Assembly: GCA_963921825.1 (NCBI GenBank)
Contig: OY997591.1
Location: forward strand, 33,687,825-33,751,824
Reading direction: 5' to 3'
From: Erodium maritimum
Lineage: Eukaryota > Streptophyta > Magnoliopsida > Geraniales > Geraniaceae
Length of the DNA stretch: 64,000 bases
How positions within the stretch are numbered: position 1 is the stretch's first letter; every line of letters begins with the position of its first letter. The position numbers were made by a program, and so were the translations under genes. The notes below the pieces were generated by a model. It worked only from the letters and a program-made list of their open reading frames with translations. It was not told the DNA's origin and did no database searches. Of the stretch, positions 9,591-20,272 are shown one piece after another.

Positions 9591-12241
9591 TGTAAGAACC
9601 GCCCCCGATCGATCCCGGTCGAACCGGTGATTTTCGGCGAAAGTTGACTTTTTGCTGGCAAAGTCAACCGATGACTCCCGGAGTCACTCGGGACCTTTCC
9701 GGGACCCAAAAAGCTTAGTCGTCGTTACGGTTAGCTTAGTTGGGTCCTTTCCTTTCAAATGATTGTCTTTATGGAAAAGTCAACCTGGGGTCAAACTCGG
9801 TCAAATCTTGGGTATTAGTAAATTAATTAAATGTTTGCTGAGATATTTTGGGTAGAGGTGGACCCCAAATGGACACATGTCCATGGTGGCTTGGGTGAGA
9901 AGAAATAGGGGAGAAATGACCCTTTTACCCTTAATTGTGGACATGAGAGACTTTGGGGAAAAAGGGCAAATGGGTCACTACCAAATTAGGTTTAAGAGCC
10001 ACCAAAGAGAACATTTCAGCCCATTTACTCATCTTGGCCGAAATTTAGAGAGAGAGGAGGAAGAGAGAAAAGCCATGGAAGCTTGAAGAAGAAGAAAGGA
10101 GGAAAAAGAGTGGTCTTGACCTAGATTTCTACTCAAATCCCATCAAAATTATCATCTTCCTCTTCTATTCTCCATTTCTAAGGTGAATCTTCAAACCGAT
10201 TTCGTTTTCATTGAAATTTAGATTATGGGTTTGGGAGAAAAAGCTTGAATATGGTTGGGTTTCAATGGGTTTTGAGTTGGATGCCTAGATGATTGATTTT
10301 TGGAGTTAAGAGGGTGTTTTTGATAGAAAGCAATTGGATTTTTGATTATTTGATGAAGACCCATCATGGATATTGAAGTATTGATATTTTTGGGACTGTT
10401 TTGGAGGTTTATGGGGGATAAAAATGGAGTTTTGAGGTGTTGTTTTCGGGGAGAAGAAGCTGGAGGAAGAAGAAGGTCGGAACAGTCAGACCCGTCACGG
10501 ATCTGTGACGGGCATCGTGACGAAAGACGTCACGGCTCCGTGACGGAGGCCGTGACGGAACACGTCACGGTTCCGTGACGTCACCCGTGACGGGGAACCT
10601 CATAGTTTCGTGATCCGAATCGTCACGGAGCCCGTCAAGGCTCCGTGTCCCGAACCGTCACGGAGTCCGTCAAGGCTCCGTCACATTTGGGCCCATTTTG
10701 GTGTTTTTCGAGTAATTGGGAAGGTTATCTATAACCGAGCCATTTGGGGTTAATTGGGAATGGTTTCCTCTTTAACCACTCTTGAATTACGCTTAATTAT
10801 CGTATTAGCTTGTAATCGTAGACGTTGGACCCGAGAACGGCGGGGGAGGCTATTAGGCATCTCGAAGTGACGAAGCGTTTGGACAGCGATCGAGGTAGGG
10901 GAAAGTAGTGTACCGGTTTAATTGCGGAAAGTTACTAGTATGCATATAGGTTGCGAATACTCGATATAATTATTAGAATTGCATGTAGGATGTGAGGAAT
11001 GAATGAAATGAGGGATAGCTTGCGAGCCATGTCGTGCCGTAAGTTTGGGAATTGTCGTGCTGTAGAAATGCATTGGGCCATGTCAAGCCCTTAGGTTTAT
11101 GTGTTGGTTGTGATGCTATGATCGATGATTGTGATGCTTGATATGTGGTTTATCCGTTGTTAGATTGAGGATCATGATATGATATGTTCGGCGTGGTATG
11201 TTGGTATGTTATGACAAGTGTGATATGTTTGGTATGACGTGAACCAATGCTTGTGATATGATCGAGTGATTGATAGACCGATGTGATGTGTTGTGGTAAG
11301 ATTGTTTGGTTTGGTATGCCGTTAGTTGAACTATGGTATTGTGGTATTTTTGAGACTTTCGTGGCATGTTCCGAGACGAGGTGTATTCCGGTACGATACC
11401 TACATCGAGGGGGTATGCCGGTGTAGGGTGGTTTCTAGGCCGAGGGTGTTGTCCCACGTACGCGGTCCCCCGGTGTTACTAGTTCCGGTACGATACCTAC
11501 ATTGAGGGGGTATGGCGGTGTAGGGTATCTAGGCCGAGGATGGTGTGATTTGTACTCCGATGTTGTGTGGTCCGGGAAGACATCTAGGCCGATGATGTGT
11601 TGTCCGGTATGATGTATCGTGATTTGTACCCCGATGCCGTGTTTCCAGGAAGATATCTAGGCTGATGCTGGGTGGTCCGGTACGATATGCTTGAGTCGGG
11701 CTGTGGACAACCGGCAGAGTTCGGGGACTGTTGTACGGGACGTGTAGTTGTTCTACTGTATGTTGTTACTTGATGATTGGTTATGTGAGGTGACTAAGTG
11801 TGGTTAGAGTCATGTGAGTGTGGTTTGTGATTATGAAAATTCCGTGATTGTCGTTAGTCGTTGTGCCTTGCTAGTATGCCGTGATTGGACGGTTACTCGT
11901 GGTGGTGAGCGGATCCTCATCACCTTAACTACTTTTTCCTACTGAGCGAAAGATCACCCCTCTATTTTATTGTTCTATAGGTTTCGAACGGGATTTGGTC
12001 TAGCGGGATTCTCGGAGCTTGGGAGCTAGCGAGGGTCTTAGTCTAGTATGGTCTAGAGACGTACTTTCTATTTTGCTACTAAACTATTTTGTTGTGGTCT
12101 TTCTGAGCTGTTGACTCGTATTGTCAGATTTATTGGTTGAATTATTTTTTGGAACTTAATTCTTTTATAAATCGTTTTTATTTATTATTGTTTCTTAGTT
12201 CATGTCTCGAGTCCGGTCAAAACCGGATTTGGGGCGTGATA
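9591..12241 (+). mobile_element. Solo LTR, Gypsy family F (2.65 kb)
   Basis: It begins TGTAAGAACC and ends GGGGCGTGATA (the family normally ends ACA). Perfect 5-bp duplications AACGC flank it at 9586-9590 and 12242-12246. There is no internal region, so two LTRs recombined into one. It shares its start, a GTTGACTTTTT hairpin (9646-9671) and its end with family G, but its body differs. It holds a donor-like site at 10183 and an acceptor-like tgttctatag ending at 11980, a CGTCACGG palindrome array, and near its end a ggtgagcggatcctcatcacc hairpin. The same family returns in reverse at 62401. Confidence 0.9.
10485..10690. repeat. Array of CGTCACGG / CCGTGACG inverted words
   Basis: About ten short inverted repeats of the type gtcacgg..ccgtgac follow each other at about 20-bp spacing, later decaying to gtcaaggctccgt. 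Each unit is itself a palindrome containing TGACG, a core bound by plant TGA-type bZIP factors. It lies in the putative intron part of the solo LTR. Confidence 0.8.
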
Positions 12242-12246
12242 AACGC

Positions 12247-12440
12247 CGAGCTCTTCCACTTCATTACCATGTATGTTTTTTACGCATACGAGATGATGAA
12301 GAGGGAATATAAAGTTTGCTATTGCCTAGATTCATTCTCATAGCACGTGACTTGTTAAAATAGAGCCTTCTGGACATTCTCAAAGAGTCGAAAGAAAGTA
12401 ACGGGATAAGAAGAAAGCAAAAAGAAAAGATTCAGGTAAG
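12247..12440. other. Spacer before Copia LTR
   Basis: This is the continuation of the DNA into which the solo LTR inserted. It should contain the rest of the interrupted gag but shows no recognisable gag motif. No gene is supported. Confidence 0.4.
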
Positions 12441-12759
12441 TGTTGTAATAAATAAGTGGACACCCACCATCATAAATGGTGATGCTTCATGTCATCTCAT
12501 GAGAAAATTATGGAGCATGTTTTCTGCATAAAGGTGAGTCAATAATGTGGTTCCCTTCTATAAATAGGAACTCATGTCAAGAGGAGGAACACAACAAAAA
12601 ATTACAAGAAACTACTTGGTGATTTCTCTCTACCTACGGCTCATACTTCATAAAGTCTTGTGTTTGCTTTAATATTATGATTTGGTTAATAGTCTCCATT
12701 TAACCAACACTTCAAACATTCACCCATATCTTAGTTCTCATCTTAATCATATTACAACA
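12441..12759 (+). repeat. 5' LTR of a Copia retrotransposon (319 bp)
   Basis: It begins TGTTGTAAT and ends ATTACAACA, a perfect 9-base inverted terminus. A TATA box lies at 12559-12566 and a primer site follows directly. The matching 3' LTR is not in the window because the body is cut at 15291. Confidence 0.88.
12559..12566 (+). promoter_or_regulatory. TATA box of the Copia LTR
   Basis: TATAAATA, followed by GGAA, lies in the middle of the LTR. This would place the transcript start near 12590-12600, leaving about 160 bp of R-U5 before the LTR end. Confidence 0.75.
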
Positions 12760-12776
12760 CGTTATCAGCACGAATC
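12760..12776 (+). other. Primer-binding site, Copia element
   Basis: CGTTATCAGCACGAATC follows the LTR end at once. This word is the usual primer site of a large group of plant Ty1-copia elements and differs from the initiator-Met site used by the other elements here. Confidence 0.75.
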
Positions 12777-12984
12777 GCTCAAACCGATTAATGTACGAAA
12801 TTTTGATATCATTACTAATTTAGTTTCATTAATTTATTCTACTAACGATACTATTAAATTTATTTTATATTTATTTCATACTTATTTATATCTGTTATTT
12901 ATAAGTATGATCTGTGATTGCCAATAATACATTGGATCTTTCATATCAACAAATAACCGTTATGTGTTTATATTTATTTTCTAT

Positions 12985-13400
12985 ATTATGTTTACCCCAC
13001 GAGCTTGCTCGGTGGATGGATACATTTATATTTGGTTACCCCACGAGTTTTAACTCGGTGAGTGGTTATATATACATATATTTAATTTATGTACTTATAT
13101 ATTAAACCCCGCGAGTTCGCTCGTTTGTGCGGTTATACATATATTTAATTTTCTGCGTTTATTTTGGTTACCCCGCGAGCTCGCTCGTTGTGTGGTTATG
13201 TATCTATACATATATTTAATTTCTGTATTTATATATTAAACCCCGCGAGTTCGCTCGTTTGTGCGGTTATATATGTATACTTAATTTTATGCACTTATTA
13301 TGGCTACCCCACGAGTTCGCTCAATGTGCGGTTATGTTTATACTAACTGTTTACGATTATTTTACCCCGTGAGTTCGCTCATTGTGTGGTTATATATATT
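12985..13400 (+). repeat. Leader minisatellite of the Copia element
   Basis: Seven imperfect units of roughly 50-60 bp carry the core accccgcgagttcgctcg, then tgtgcggttata and an AT-rich tatatttaat tail. They lie between primer site and gag. The core contains a small inverted repeat (gcgag..ctcgc). Confidence 0.75.
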
Positions 13401-13547
13401 TGTAACTAGAAGCTTACAAATATCATGATATTTTGGGCTAGAAGTTCCAAAAATCTAATACCAACGACATGAAGTCGGGTATGATAAAATTCAGACATGT
13501 CATATTAAAATTATTCTGACATACGATTGTTTTGATAGATATCCAGG

Positions 13548-14475
13548 ATGGAAAACATAGCCAAGTTCCTGTATGCACCACTCCAACTGGATGGAAAAAA
13601 CTATTATGAATGGGCATTGGACACAACTCTCCATTTAAGATCTAAGTATCTTGGAGATACAATAAAAGAAAGGAATGAAGAATCTGTGCAAAGCAAAGCC
13701 CAAGCCGCAATTTTTATCCGTCATCATATGGATGAAAACCTAAAAGGGGAGTATTTGAATGACGAAGATCCACTCGAATTGTGGGTTAGGCTCAAGGAAA
13801 GGTTTGAGCACATGAAAGCAATAGCTCTCCCCCGAGCACTATATGACTGGTCTAATCTCAGGCTGCAGGACTTTAAGTCCGTAAATGAATACAATTCAGC
13901 CATGTTCAAAATTGTATCCAAGCTTCACAGTTGTGGTGAGAAGGTAACTGACGAATCTATGCTTGAGAAAACATTCCCCACGTTCCATCCCTCGAATATG
14001 GTCCTACAACAGCAATATCGAGAAAAAGGGTTTAAGAAATTTACAAATCTGATTTCTTGTTTGCTCATTGCAGAGCAAAATAATGAATTATTAATGAAGA
14101 ACCATCAAACTCGCCCTGTAGGCAGTGCTCCATTCCGTGAAGCGAATGTGACAAGATATGATGGTAACTCTGGACCCAGACAAGGCCGAGGACCCATATG
14201 AAAGGCGTGAGAAAGGAAAAGGCCCACAAAGCCAAGCTCCTAAAAACACTGAAACTACATGTTATCGATGTGGTGGAACAGGCCATTGGGCTCATATTTG
14301 TCGTGTACTGGATCGCTTGGTAAAACCTTATCAAGAATCGATCAAAGGAAAAGAGAAGGTCGTGGAGACGAATTTTATTGATCATACTGATCCTGTTGAT
14401 CCAATCAAGCTTACTGTCTCTGACTTCTTCGAAGATGATGATGGAAATATAAGTCGTGGTGAAAATATGGCATGA
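13548..14475 (+). pseudogene. Copia gag with CCHC zinc knuckle, one frameshift
   Basis: This is the capsid/nucleocapsid protein of the Copia element. The ATG at 13548 starts MENIAKFLYAPLQLDGKNYY, with the family W at EWALDTTLHL, then the capsid block LWVRLKERFEHMKAIALPRA. The first frame runs 217 codons to 14201. The zinc knuckle CYRCGGTGHWAHIC (C-x2-C-x4-H-x4-C), around 14261-14302, lies in the next frame, open to 14475. A single shift near 14150-14200 therefore separates capsid from knuckle. Sequence quality is otherwise high, so decay is recent. The next open frame is the protease. Confidence 0.85.
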
Positions 14476-14604
14476 ACTTATAATTACTAGTATTTCCTTT
14501 TACTACTGTAATGCATGTATGCTTACAAGTATTTCCTTTTGACTATTGTAATGCCTTTTGTAATCCCTTCGATCTAATGTAATGCCTTTTTTTTATGAAA
14601 GGAT

Positions 14605-15291
14605 ATGGATTCCAACAATGGGTTGCGTGCTTGCAGAAATGATGGTGATTTGTGTATTGTTGATTGTGCTACTACACACACAATCCTGACTGACAAGAAA
14701 TATTTTTCTTGCGTAACCTTGGTTGAAGCAAATGTTAACACAATCATGGGTACTGCAAATTTGATAGAGGGCTCGGGAAGAGCTACCTTGTTATTAGAAA
14801 ATGGAACAAAGTTGAGTACCCATAATGCTTTGTATGCAAGTAGATCAAGAAGAAATCTACTTAGCTTTAAGGATATTCGTGACAACGGATATCATATCGA
14901 GACCAGAAATGAAAATGAGAATGAATTTCTCTGTATCACCTTTGATAAGTGTGGTGATAAGCGTGTACTGGAAAAATTACATGTTTTATCATCAGGGTTG
15001 TATTACACAACCATAAGAATAGTTGAAAGCTACGCTACAATGAACCAGAGGTTCATTAATCCAGATATTTTTATACTCTGGCATAATCGTCTTGGTCATC
15101 CTGGATCAACGATGATGCGGAGGATTATTGAGAACTCATATGGCCATTCGTTAAAGGACCAGAAGATCCTTTTATCCAATGAGGTATCCTATACACCTTA
15201 TTCACAAGGGAAATTAGTGGTCCGACCATCTCGAACCAAGGTTAATATTGAATCCCCATCCTTCTTGCAAAGAATTCAGGGAGACATATGT
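14605..15291 (+). pseudogene. Copia protease and GAG-pre-integrase, truncated
   Basis: This is the first part of pol. Protease: the active-site stretch reads CIVDCATTHTILTD, where the family normally has D-S-G/C-A-(S/T)-x-H, so it is recognisable but variant. It is followed by GSGRATLLLENG and the NLLSFKDIRDNGYHI block. The pre-integrase zinc domain follows with LWHNRLGHPGSTMMRRII (H..H) and SYTPYSQGKL (the C..C positions are altered: CxxC reads Y..Y). The frame is cut at 15291, in the run-up to the integrase core, by Gypsy element A. Reverse transcriptase and RNase H are absent from the window. Confidence 0.82.
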
Positions 15292-16020
15292 TGTAAGAAC
15301 CGCTCCCGGTCAACGCTAGTCAAATCGGCGAAAAACGGGAAAATTTAAAAATTTTGGACAGACATTTAAATGAACCTAAATTTGACCCCGAGGGTCGTAC
15401 CGGACTTAAGTTGACCCCGATATCGACCAAGGTGAGTTCCGGGGGACTCAGGGCAACTTTTTGACCAATTTGGGAAATGTTGACTTTTCGCTGGAAAAGT
15501 CAACCAAGCGACGTTTTGGTCCGTTCGAGGCCCGTTTTGGATCCAAAAAGCTTAGCCGTCGTCGTAGCGGTCTTAGTTGAGCCGTTTCCTTGTAGCCAGT
15601 GAAGTTTCATAATTTCTTTGAAAAAGTGCCTGTTCGGGGCCCGAGACGGCCGAATTTCGCGAATCTGATTGGAAAAGTATCTAGAAGATATTTTTCAAAA
15701 GGTGTGGGACCCACTTGCCACATGTCAATTATGTGGTGGTGTTAGGTTTTTGAACAAAACTAAAGTAAATAAGAGTTGATGTTAGTTTGGTAAATATGGA
15801 AAGATGGTGTATTTTTAAACAAAGAAAAGGGGATGGCAGAGTAAGTGTTCGGCAATTGTTAGAAAAATAGAAAAAAAAGAGAAGTTTAGAGAGAGAAAAG
15901 AAGAGAGAAGAAGGAGAGAAAAAGAGAAGGTGTGTTGGGGTTTTGCCACTATTCCCAACGATCAAACCGTTGGATCGTCTCAACGATCGAAGAATCGAGC
16001 TCCCGTCATCATTCCCTACG

Positions 16021-18126
16021 GTGAGCACTTATCCGATTTTCGTTTTGGTACGTTTGAATTTTAGGGTTTGAGTTTAAACAGTTTGATTAAGGTTGAGTTT
16101 TGTTTAAGATAGGTTTAAAGATGAATGGTTGAGGTTTGGGGTTCGTTAGGAATGTTTTGGGGCAAAAAGAAATTTCTCCATTATGGCCGTGTGGGGCCCA
16201 CTTGCTCGGGTATCGGGTTTTCGTGTTTAGGTGGTTTAGGACGTTCCCCAAGTAATTAATCTACACCCGGATCGAAATTTGGAATTAAATTGTGAAAGTT
16301 GTAACTGACGGGTTTAGAAACTTTAAACGCAAATTAAATGACTCGGAAGTCGGAAATTGATTCCTTCAAGTTAATAGGAACACTTGAATTATTCTAAGAC
16401 CGTAGGACCGAAAACGGGAATTTTCGGAGCCCCGGAAGGACGTTTTCAAAACCCGGGCAGATTCGCCATGTTGGGCGAATCGGGCTTTTCCGAGTCCATT
16501 ATCGACAATGTCGAGTAATTGGGAAGTTTGGGAGTGATCGACATTGTCGGGGTTACTTTTGGGCGTCAAGTTTATTAAAATTCAGTTTATGCCTGCAAGC
16601 TTAAAAGTATTTAAAATTGTGTTCTTATTAGATCGTGCCGCAGACAGAGGAAAGGGAAAGCTAGGCGAGTGATCGGGATCACGCCGGAGCTTGATTATGA
16701 GCTTTTGGAGAAAGCATACGAGGTAGGGAAAAGTAGCCGGATGTCGGCCCTGACCAGGGAAAGTTAACAGTAGAAATGCATGTGACACTTGGGTGTCGTG
16801 GGTTAAGTAGGTTTATTCGAATATTAGAAAGGGAGGCGACACGGGTGGTTTCGTATGATACGGGAACGTATCGAACAATAGAAATGCATGTGACACTTAG
16901 TAGTGTCGTAGGAGCGGTGAACTTTCGTTATTAGAACTACTGGTGGCATTTGGTTATGCCCGGAGGTTGATTGTGAGCCTGTTGATATTAGAACTGCTGG
17001 AGGCATTGGTTATGCCCGGAGGTTGATTGTGTAGTTGTGTCTTGGGTGGCCATGAGAGCCCGTACTTTACTGTTGTGTCTTGGGTGGCCATGAGAGCCCG
17101 TGTTTTACTGTTGGTGTCTTGGGTGGCCATGAGAGCCCGTGGTTTACTGTTGGTGTCTTGGGTGGCCATGAGTGCCCGTGGGGTTCCTGAGCCCGTGAGT
17201 TATTGTCGGTGTGTCTTGGGTGGTCATGAGTGCCCGTGGGGTTGTTGAGCCCGTGAGTTATTGTCGGTGTGTCTTGGGTGGCCATGAGTCCCCGTGGGAT
17301 TGTTGAGCCCGTGAGTTACTGTTGGTGTGTCTTGGGAGGCCGTGAGTGCCCGTGGGGTTGTTGAGCCCGTGAGTTACTTTTGGTGTGTCTTGGGAGGCCA
17401 TGAGTGCCCGTGGGGTTGTTGAGCCCGTGAGTTACTACTGGTGTGTCTTGGGAGGCCATGAGTGTCCGTGGGGTTGTTGAGCCCGTGAGTTACTGTTGGT
17501 GTGTCTTGGGTGGCCATGAGTGCCTGTGAAGTGTTAGACCGGTCTTGTTGTTGTTTGTTGAACTTGCTTGTGATTGTGATTGTGGTTACCTGAGGTTGGG
17601 GGCCCGCTTCATAATAACGGGGGTCCTGTGATCGCACGCGTCTGCATGTTCAGACGGGGTAGGGGGCCCGCCCGTGAGGAAAGGGGTCCTGGCTGCGCGT
17701 GCATGGGTTGGGGTGACAGGTCGACAGCCTGATCCGACTTTGTGTCGGGAAAAGTGCGACAGGTCAAGCGCCTGGCCTGACAGGGATCGGTAAAGGGCGT
17801 GAGGGGGTTACTGAGCAGCTGGAGTACGATCCTTTGTGATCTTGTTTTGTGTGCGATCCTTATTGATCTTGGGTGTTGCGTGGTTATCTGTCGTGTCTTT
17901 AGAGGAAGTCGTCAATCGTTGTGTCGGGTATACATTACAAGTCCGAGTGTTGAGTCGGTTGAGGAAAGTAACGGTTTGTGTGTCAGTCGGGTTACTCGAG
18001 TCTGGGATAGTAGTCCCCGATGTTCGGTTGTTGTGGTGTTAACGGCATTGTTTGCTAAGTATGTCGTAGTCAGTCTGTTATCTGTGGTAGTGAGCGAACG
18101 CTCACCCCTAGCTGCGTTTCCTACAG
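16021..18126 (+). other. Putative intron inside the LTR
   Basis: The donor ctacg|gtgagc and acceptor tttcctacag|gt are kept at equivalent places in the other family G LTRs. Pairs are: 23505/29239 (with the nested insert), 26796/24386 on the minus strand, 37030/38629, and 45459/43186 on the minus strand. In the solo LTR at 49302 the acceptor is mutated (ctactg). The intron would remove the hairpins and the minisatellite. This is inference from position and conservation, not proof of splicing. Confidence 0.45.
17035..17530 (+). repeat. LTR minisatellite, about 9 units
   Basis: Units of 40-65 bp are built on tgtcttgggtggccatgag, then tgcccgtggggttg and ttgagcccgtgagttactg. The same array, with its own unit variants, occurs in each family G LTR. 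Confidence 0.85.
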
Positions 18127-18384
18127 GTACTGGTCGCGGGATGGACTAGGTGAGCTTCCGAAGCTTGAAGAGCTAGGAGCGGGAGTCTGGGTTTACTTTT
18201 GAGTCTAGCGACGTATACCTTGTATTTTGTCCGCTTGTAGGGACGTACTTTGAGTTGTAACTTATTATTTTGTTAAACAAATTGATGGTTGTAAAGCGAT
18301 TTATTCAAAAGGTTTGAAAAGGTTTTATTAAATTAAACGTTCGCGTTCCGGGTTCGGTTTTACTGAATTTGGGGCGTGACAGCT

Positions 18385-18396
18385 TGGTATCAGAGC
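18385..18396 (+). other. Primer-binding site of element A (tRNA-iMet)
   Basis: TGGTATCAGAGC stands three bases after the LTR end, the normal position for Gypsy elements. Confidence 0.9.
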
Positions 18397-19605
18397 TCGA
18401 GGTTTCACACCTCGGACTGTACGTCAATTAGGTGGGGAGAGTCGAGTCGGTGAAAGTCCCGTCGTGCGTGGTTGCGCAAGTCGGAAACCGTGTGTAGACC
18501 AGTGGTGTCTTGAGTCATGTTTGTGATTGTGTGTATGTGCATTATTTTATTACTGGCATACTAATTTTTTGTTGCTGCGTGAACGTTTTTAAGCTGTCGC
18601 GGGTCGACTCAGGAACACTCCTGTAGTCTAATGTGACGGTGCTGATATCAAGTCGGTACAACGTAGTTCGGGGACGCCTGGACCGGGTTGTAGCTACGTG
18701 ATGTCAAAGAATGAGGTTTTATAATGAAAGGGAGAAAAAATTTAAATTTGGTTGGCCCTGTGGGCGTGTGTGTAAGTTGGTTGGTCCGGTGGGTGCGTTT
18801 TGATTTTGCTTGGTCTGGTGGGTGCGTTTTGATTTTGGTTGGTCCGGTGGGTGCGTTTTGATTTTGGTTGGCCCGGTGGGCATGTTTTGGTTTTGGTTGG
18901 CCTTGTCGGCTTGTGATTGAGGTTGGGTGACTTGTGTTTGGTCTTTAAATTGTTGTACGTGTGTTGTTAGTTTGGTGGTCAAATGTCTGCGACGCACAAG
19001 TGTGTGGGTCGCTAGGAGAAGGGTAGGATGCGAGTGCCCTAGGGTAGACGTGACGGTGTGTTAAGTGCGAAGTCGTTGCAGCTACGGGACGGGCCATGGA
19101 CCGGCCCGGTAGGAGACGTGGTCGAGGCCACTGTTTTGGCGCGGAAGGTGAAATGGACCGGGTGGCTTACCGGCCCGGACGGCAGAACGGACCGGGTGGC
19201 TTGCCGGCCTGGTCCTGTCAGCTGCTTTCAAAATTTTTGGTTTCGTTGTGTGGTTAGTGTTGCTGTTACGTGACTTGGTGAACGTTCGCGCATTTTATTT
19301 GAGGTTTCCTACGTGATCGGGTAGTTGGGGTATTGAGGTTGTGAGCAATAGTGATTCGCTGAATTAAGAACATAATCCCCGTTTCGAGGTTTCCCTTACG
19401 TAAGAGAGTATTTGAGGTATTAATGGCTTGAGCAGTGTGACGTTTTGGTATCAGGTTTTGAGGTAGTGGTTTTCGCTGATTAGATGGTAAGTCGTTAGTG
19501 CTTTACTAGTATGCCATAATCGAACGGGTGTCCGTGGAGGTGAGCAGAACGCTCATCCCCTTTACTACTTTTCCCGTAAGGGACGAGTAGCGAATACTGG
19601 TTTGG
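18397..19605 (+). other. Leader of element A, without gag
   Basis: 1.2 kb where gag should be. It holds a minisatellite (18740-18915, about 31-bp units of ggttggtccggtgggtgcgt with a ttttgatttt spacer) and words such as tcggggacgcctggac that recur in the leader of element E (56342). A 100-bp LTR-like piece (19500-19600) has the gagcagaacgctcatcccc hairpin and a tgcatagagtaccgtg tail. I find no capsid motif and no CCHC knuckle. The same leader-to-protease junction occurs in element B. Confidence 0.65.
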
Positions 19606-19881
19606 TTGCGGAAAGTTATAAGTAAATGCATAGAGTACCGTGTGGGGGTTGCACTAGACCTTACCGGAGTGACTAATGGAGTGGTTGTTCGGTCTCTGAT
19701 TTGGGCGTCAGTTTTATTGGATACCGGGGTGTCACACTCGTTTGCTTCGTCGAGTTGTGCTGGGATGTTGGGGTTGAGTTTAGAGCCGTTGAGTACACCC
19801 CGGCGTCTGGACACACCGGTTGAGGCTGTTGTGGTGTTGACTAGGGTCTGTCGTGCCTGCGAAGTTAGAGAAGCGAACTGA
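19606..19881 (+). pseudogene. Gypsy retropepsin fragment
   Basis: This is an aspartic protease of the Gypsy polyprotein, cleaving Gag-Pol. The active-site block reads VLLDTGVSHSFASSS, matching the family's LIDTGASHSFIS with V for A after DTG. A flap-like region follows (LGLSLEPLSTPRRLDTP). The open frame stops at 19881 just after the protease core, and the following 390 bp to the RT frame have no continuous reading. It lies directly after the leader, with no gag in front. The minus-strand copy at 30729-31028 is a close relative. Confidence 0.8.
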
Positions 19882-20272
19882 TACAGGAGTTCGAGAAAGG
19901 GCTCAAGAGCCCCGATGCTGGATCAAGTCCTCACCCCGAGGATTCGGGTATGTTCGGAGTTGGTAGGCATGACGACGGTAGAGGAGCGAGGTCTTAGAGA
20001 GACCGCGAGGTTCCATGAGGATTCGGCAGCGACTGAGTTTGTACGTATGTCCGTGGGAAGGATACTTACGAAGTGACAGCTGTTGACGTGATCCTGAGAA
20101 AGGATTGGCCGGCGAAGTGCCGAGCCAATATCGACTGTTAGTGGCGACGAGTGACGGTGTCAACAGGCAACACGAAAGGTTCGTGTATTCTGGGCAATAG
20201 GAGCGGAGTTCTCCAGTCGGTTTGTCCGCAGTAAAGGAAGTATCGGTCGTGTAGAGCCGAAAGTTACCGCGA

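Larger units (their letters stand above)
15292..18381 (+). repeat. 5' LTR of element A (family G, 3.09 kb)
   Basis: TGTAAGAACC to GGGGCGTGACA. In order it has the GTTGACTTTTCGC hairpin (15478-15503), a purine-rich tract with the putative transcript leader and the donor-like ctacg|gtgagc (16020/16021). The hairpin block around 16450-16555 follows (gattcgcc..ggcgaatc and twice cgacaNtgtcg), then gacac..gtgtc repeats (16785-16915) and the about 55-bp minisatellite. The gtgagcgaacgctcac hairpin at 18089-18104 and tttcctacag (ending 18126) close the plan. Confidence 0.88.

Noticed and set aside
18385..18396. tRNA gene suggested by TGGTATCAGAGC
   Set aside because: Only the primer-site complement is present; there is no cloverleaf around it.
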